From Algoriphagus ornithinivorans (lineage in GTDB: Bacteria > Bacteroidota > Bacteroidia > Cytophagales > Cyclobacteriaceae), in assembly GCF_900115305.1 (NCBI RefSeq), contig NZ_FOVW01000009.1, positions 98,157-162,156 on the forward strand: a stretch of 64,000 nucleotides of DNA, read 5' to 3'. This document shows positions 63,755 to 64,000 of the stretch, piece after piece; position 1 is the first letter of the stretch; the number at the start of each line of letters is the position of its first letter. Position numbers and translations under genes: made by a program. The notes under the pieces were generated by a model, which was not told the DNA's origin, ran no database searches, and worked only from the letters and a program-made list of their open reading frames with translations.

Positions 63755-64000
<246 letters not shown>

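Overview
The window is low-GC bacterial DNA from the phylum Bacteroidota, most likely order Cytophagales (Cyclobacteriaceae, Algoriphagus-like). Four things point there. The 16S rRNA 5' end at the right edge has the Bacteroidota-type start. There is a type IX secretion (T9SS) cargo and PorP/SprF pair. GLPGLI, outer-membrane beta-barrel and DUF389 proteins are present. Promoters read TTTG - about 19 nt - TAnnTTTG instead of -35/-10 boxes. The family-level placement is inference. Most of the window is chromosomal housekeeping DNA; no insertion sequence, prophage or CRISPR array is visible.

Layout. 1-3.9 kb: a small secreted Cys-rich peptide, a GLPGLI protein and an outer-membrane receptor-like barrel. 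4.1-9.8 kb: sucD (minus), then a large periplasmic-sensor histidine kinase and a receiver-kinase protein. 9.8-12.1 kb: an ABC ATPase, a permease with His-rich loops and a DUF3299-like protein, possibly a metal transporter. 12.1-15.1 kb: a class IV aminotransferase, a lipoprotein, and a hemJ - SCO - cytochrome c operon. 15.2-23.1 kb: meaB and a vitamin B12 uptake locus (cobalamin riboswitch, BtuB receptor, BtuG-like surface propeller; divergent btuF-C-D). 23.1-26 kb: MarR regulator, ferredoxin-NADP reductase, 2Fe-2S ferredoxin and two small exported proteins. 26-31.5 kb: a DUF389 membrane protein with a degenerate lipid-kinase-like N-terminus, and both methylmalonyl-CoA mutase subunits. 31.9-38 kb: dnaA, an orphan HI0074-like protein, a DegQ-type protease, dxr and rseP. 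38.1-43.4 kb: two paralogous outer-membrane proteins, a kelch/IPT lipoprotein and the decayed remnant of a second copy. 43.5-55.1 kb: a dense protein-quality-control block (lon, hslU, cold-shock protein, Hsp20, HtrA, clpX, clpP, tig, tRNA-Leu). 55.2-59.7 kb: relA/spoT, a Fur-family regulator, a STAS protein and purA. 59.8-63.2 kb: T9SS cargo and PorP/SprF. 63.2-64 kb: tandem rRNA promoters and the start of 16S rRNA.

How the parts fit. B12 import, the MeaB chaperone, the B12-dependent mutase and succinyl-CoA synthetase together make a propionate/methylmalonyl-CoA to succinate route with its cofactor supply. DegQ/HtrA, Lon, HslU, ClpXP, Hsp20 and trigger factor give cytoplasmic and envelope protein quality control. 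No clearly new defence or mobile system was found. The items most worth a second look are the lipid-kinase-like/DUF389 fusion, the short methylmalonyl-CoA mutase small subunit, the His-rich ABC/DUF3299 module, the decayed kelch paralogue, and the set of well-formed Bacteroidota promoters.
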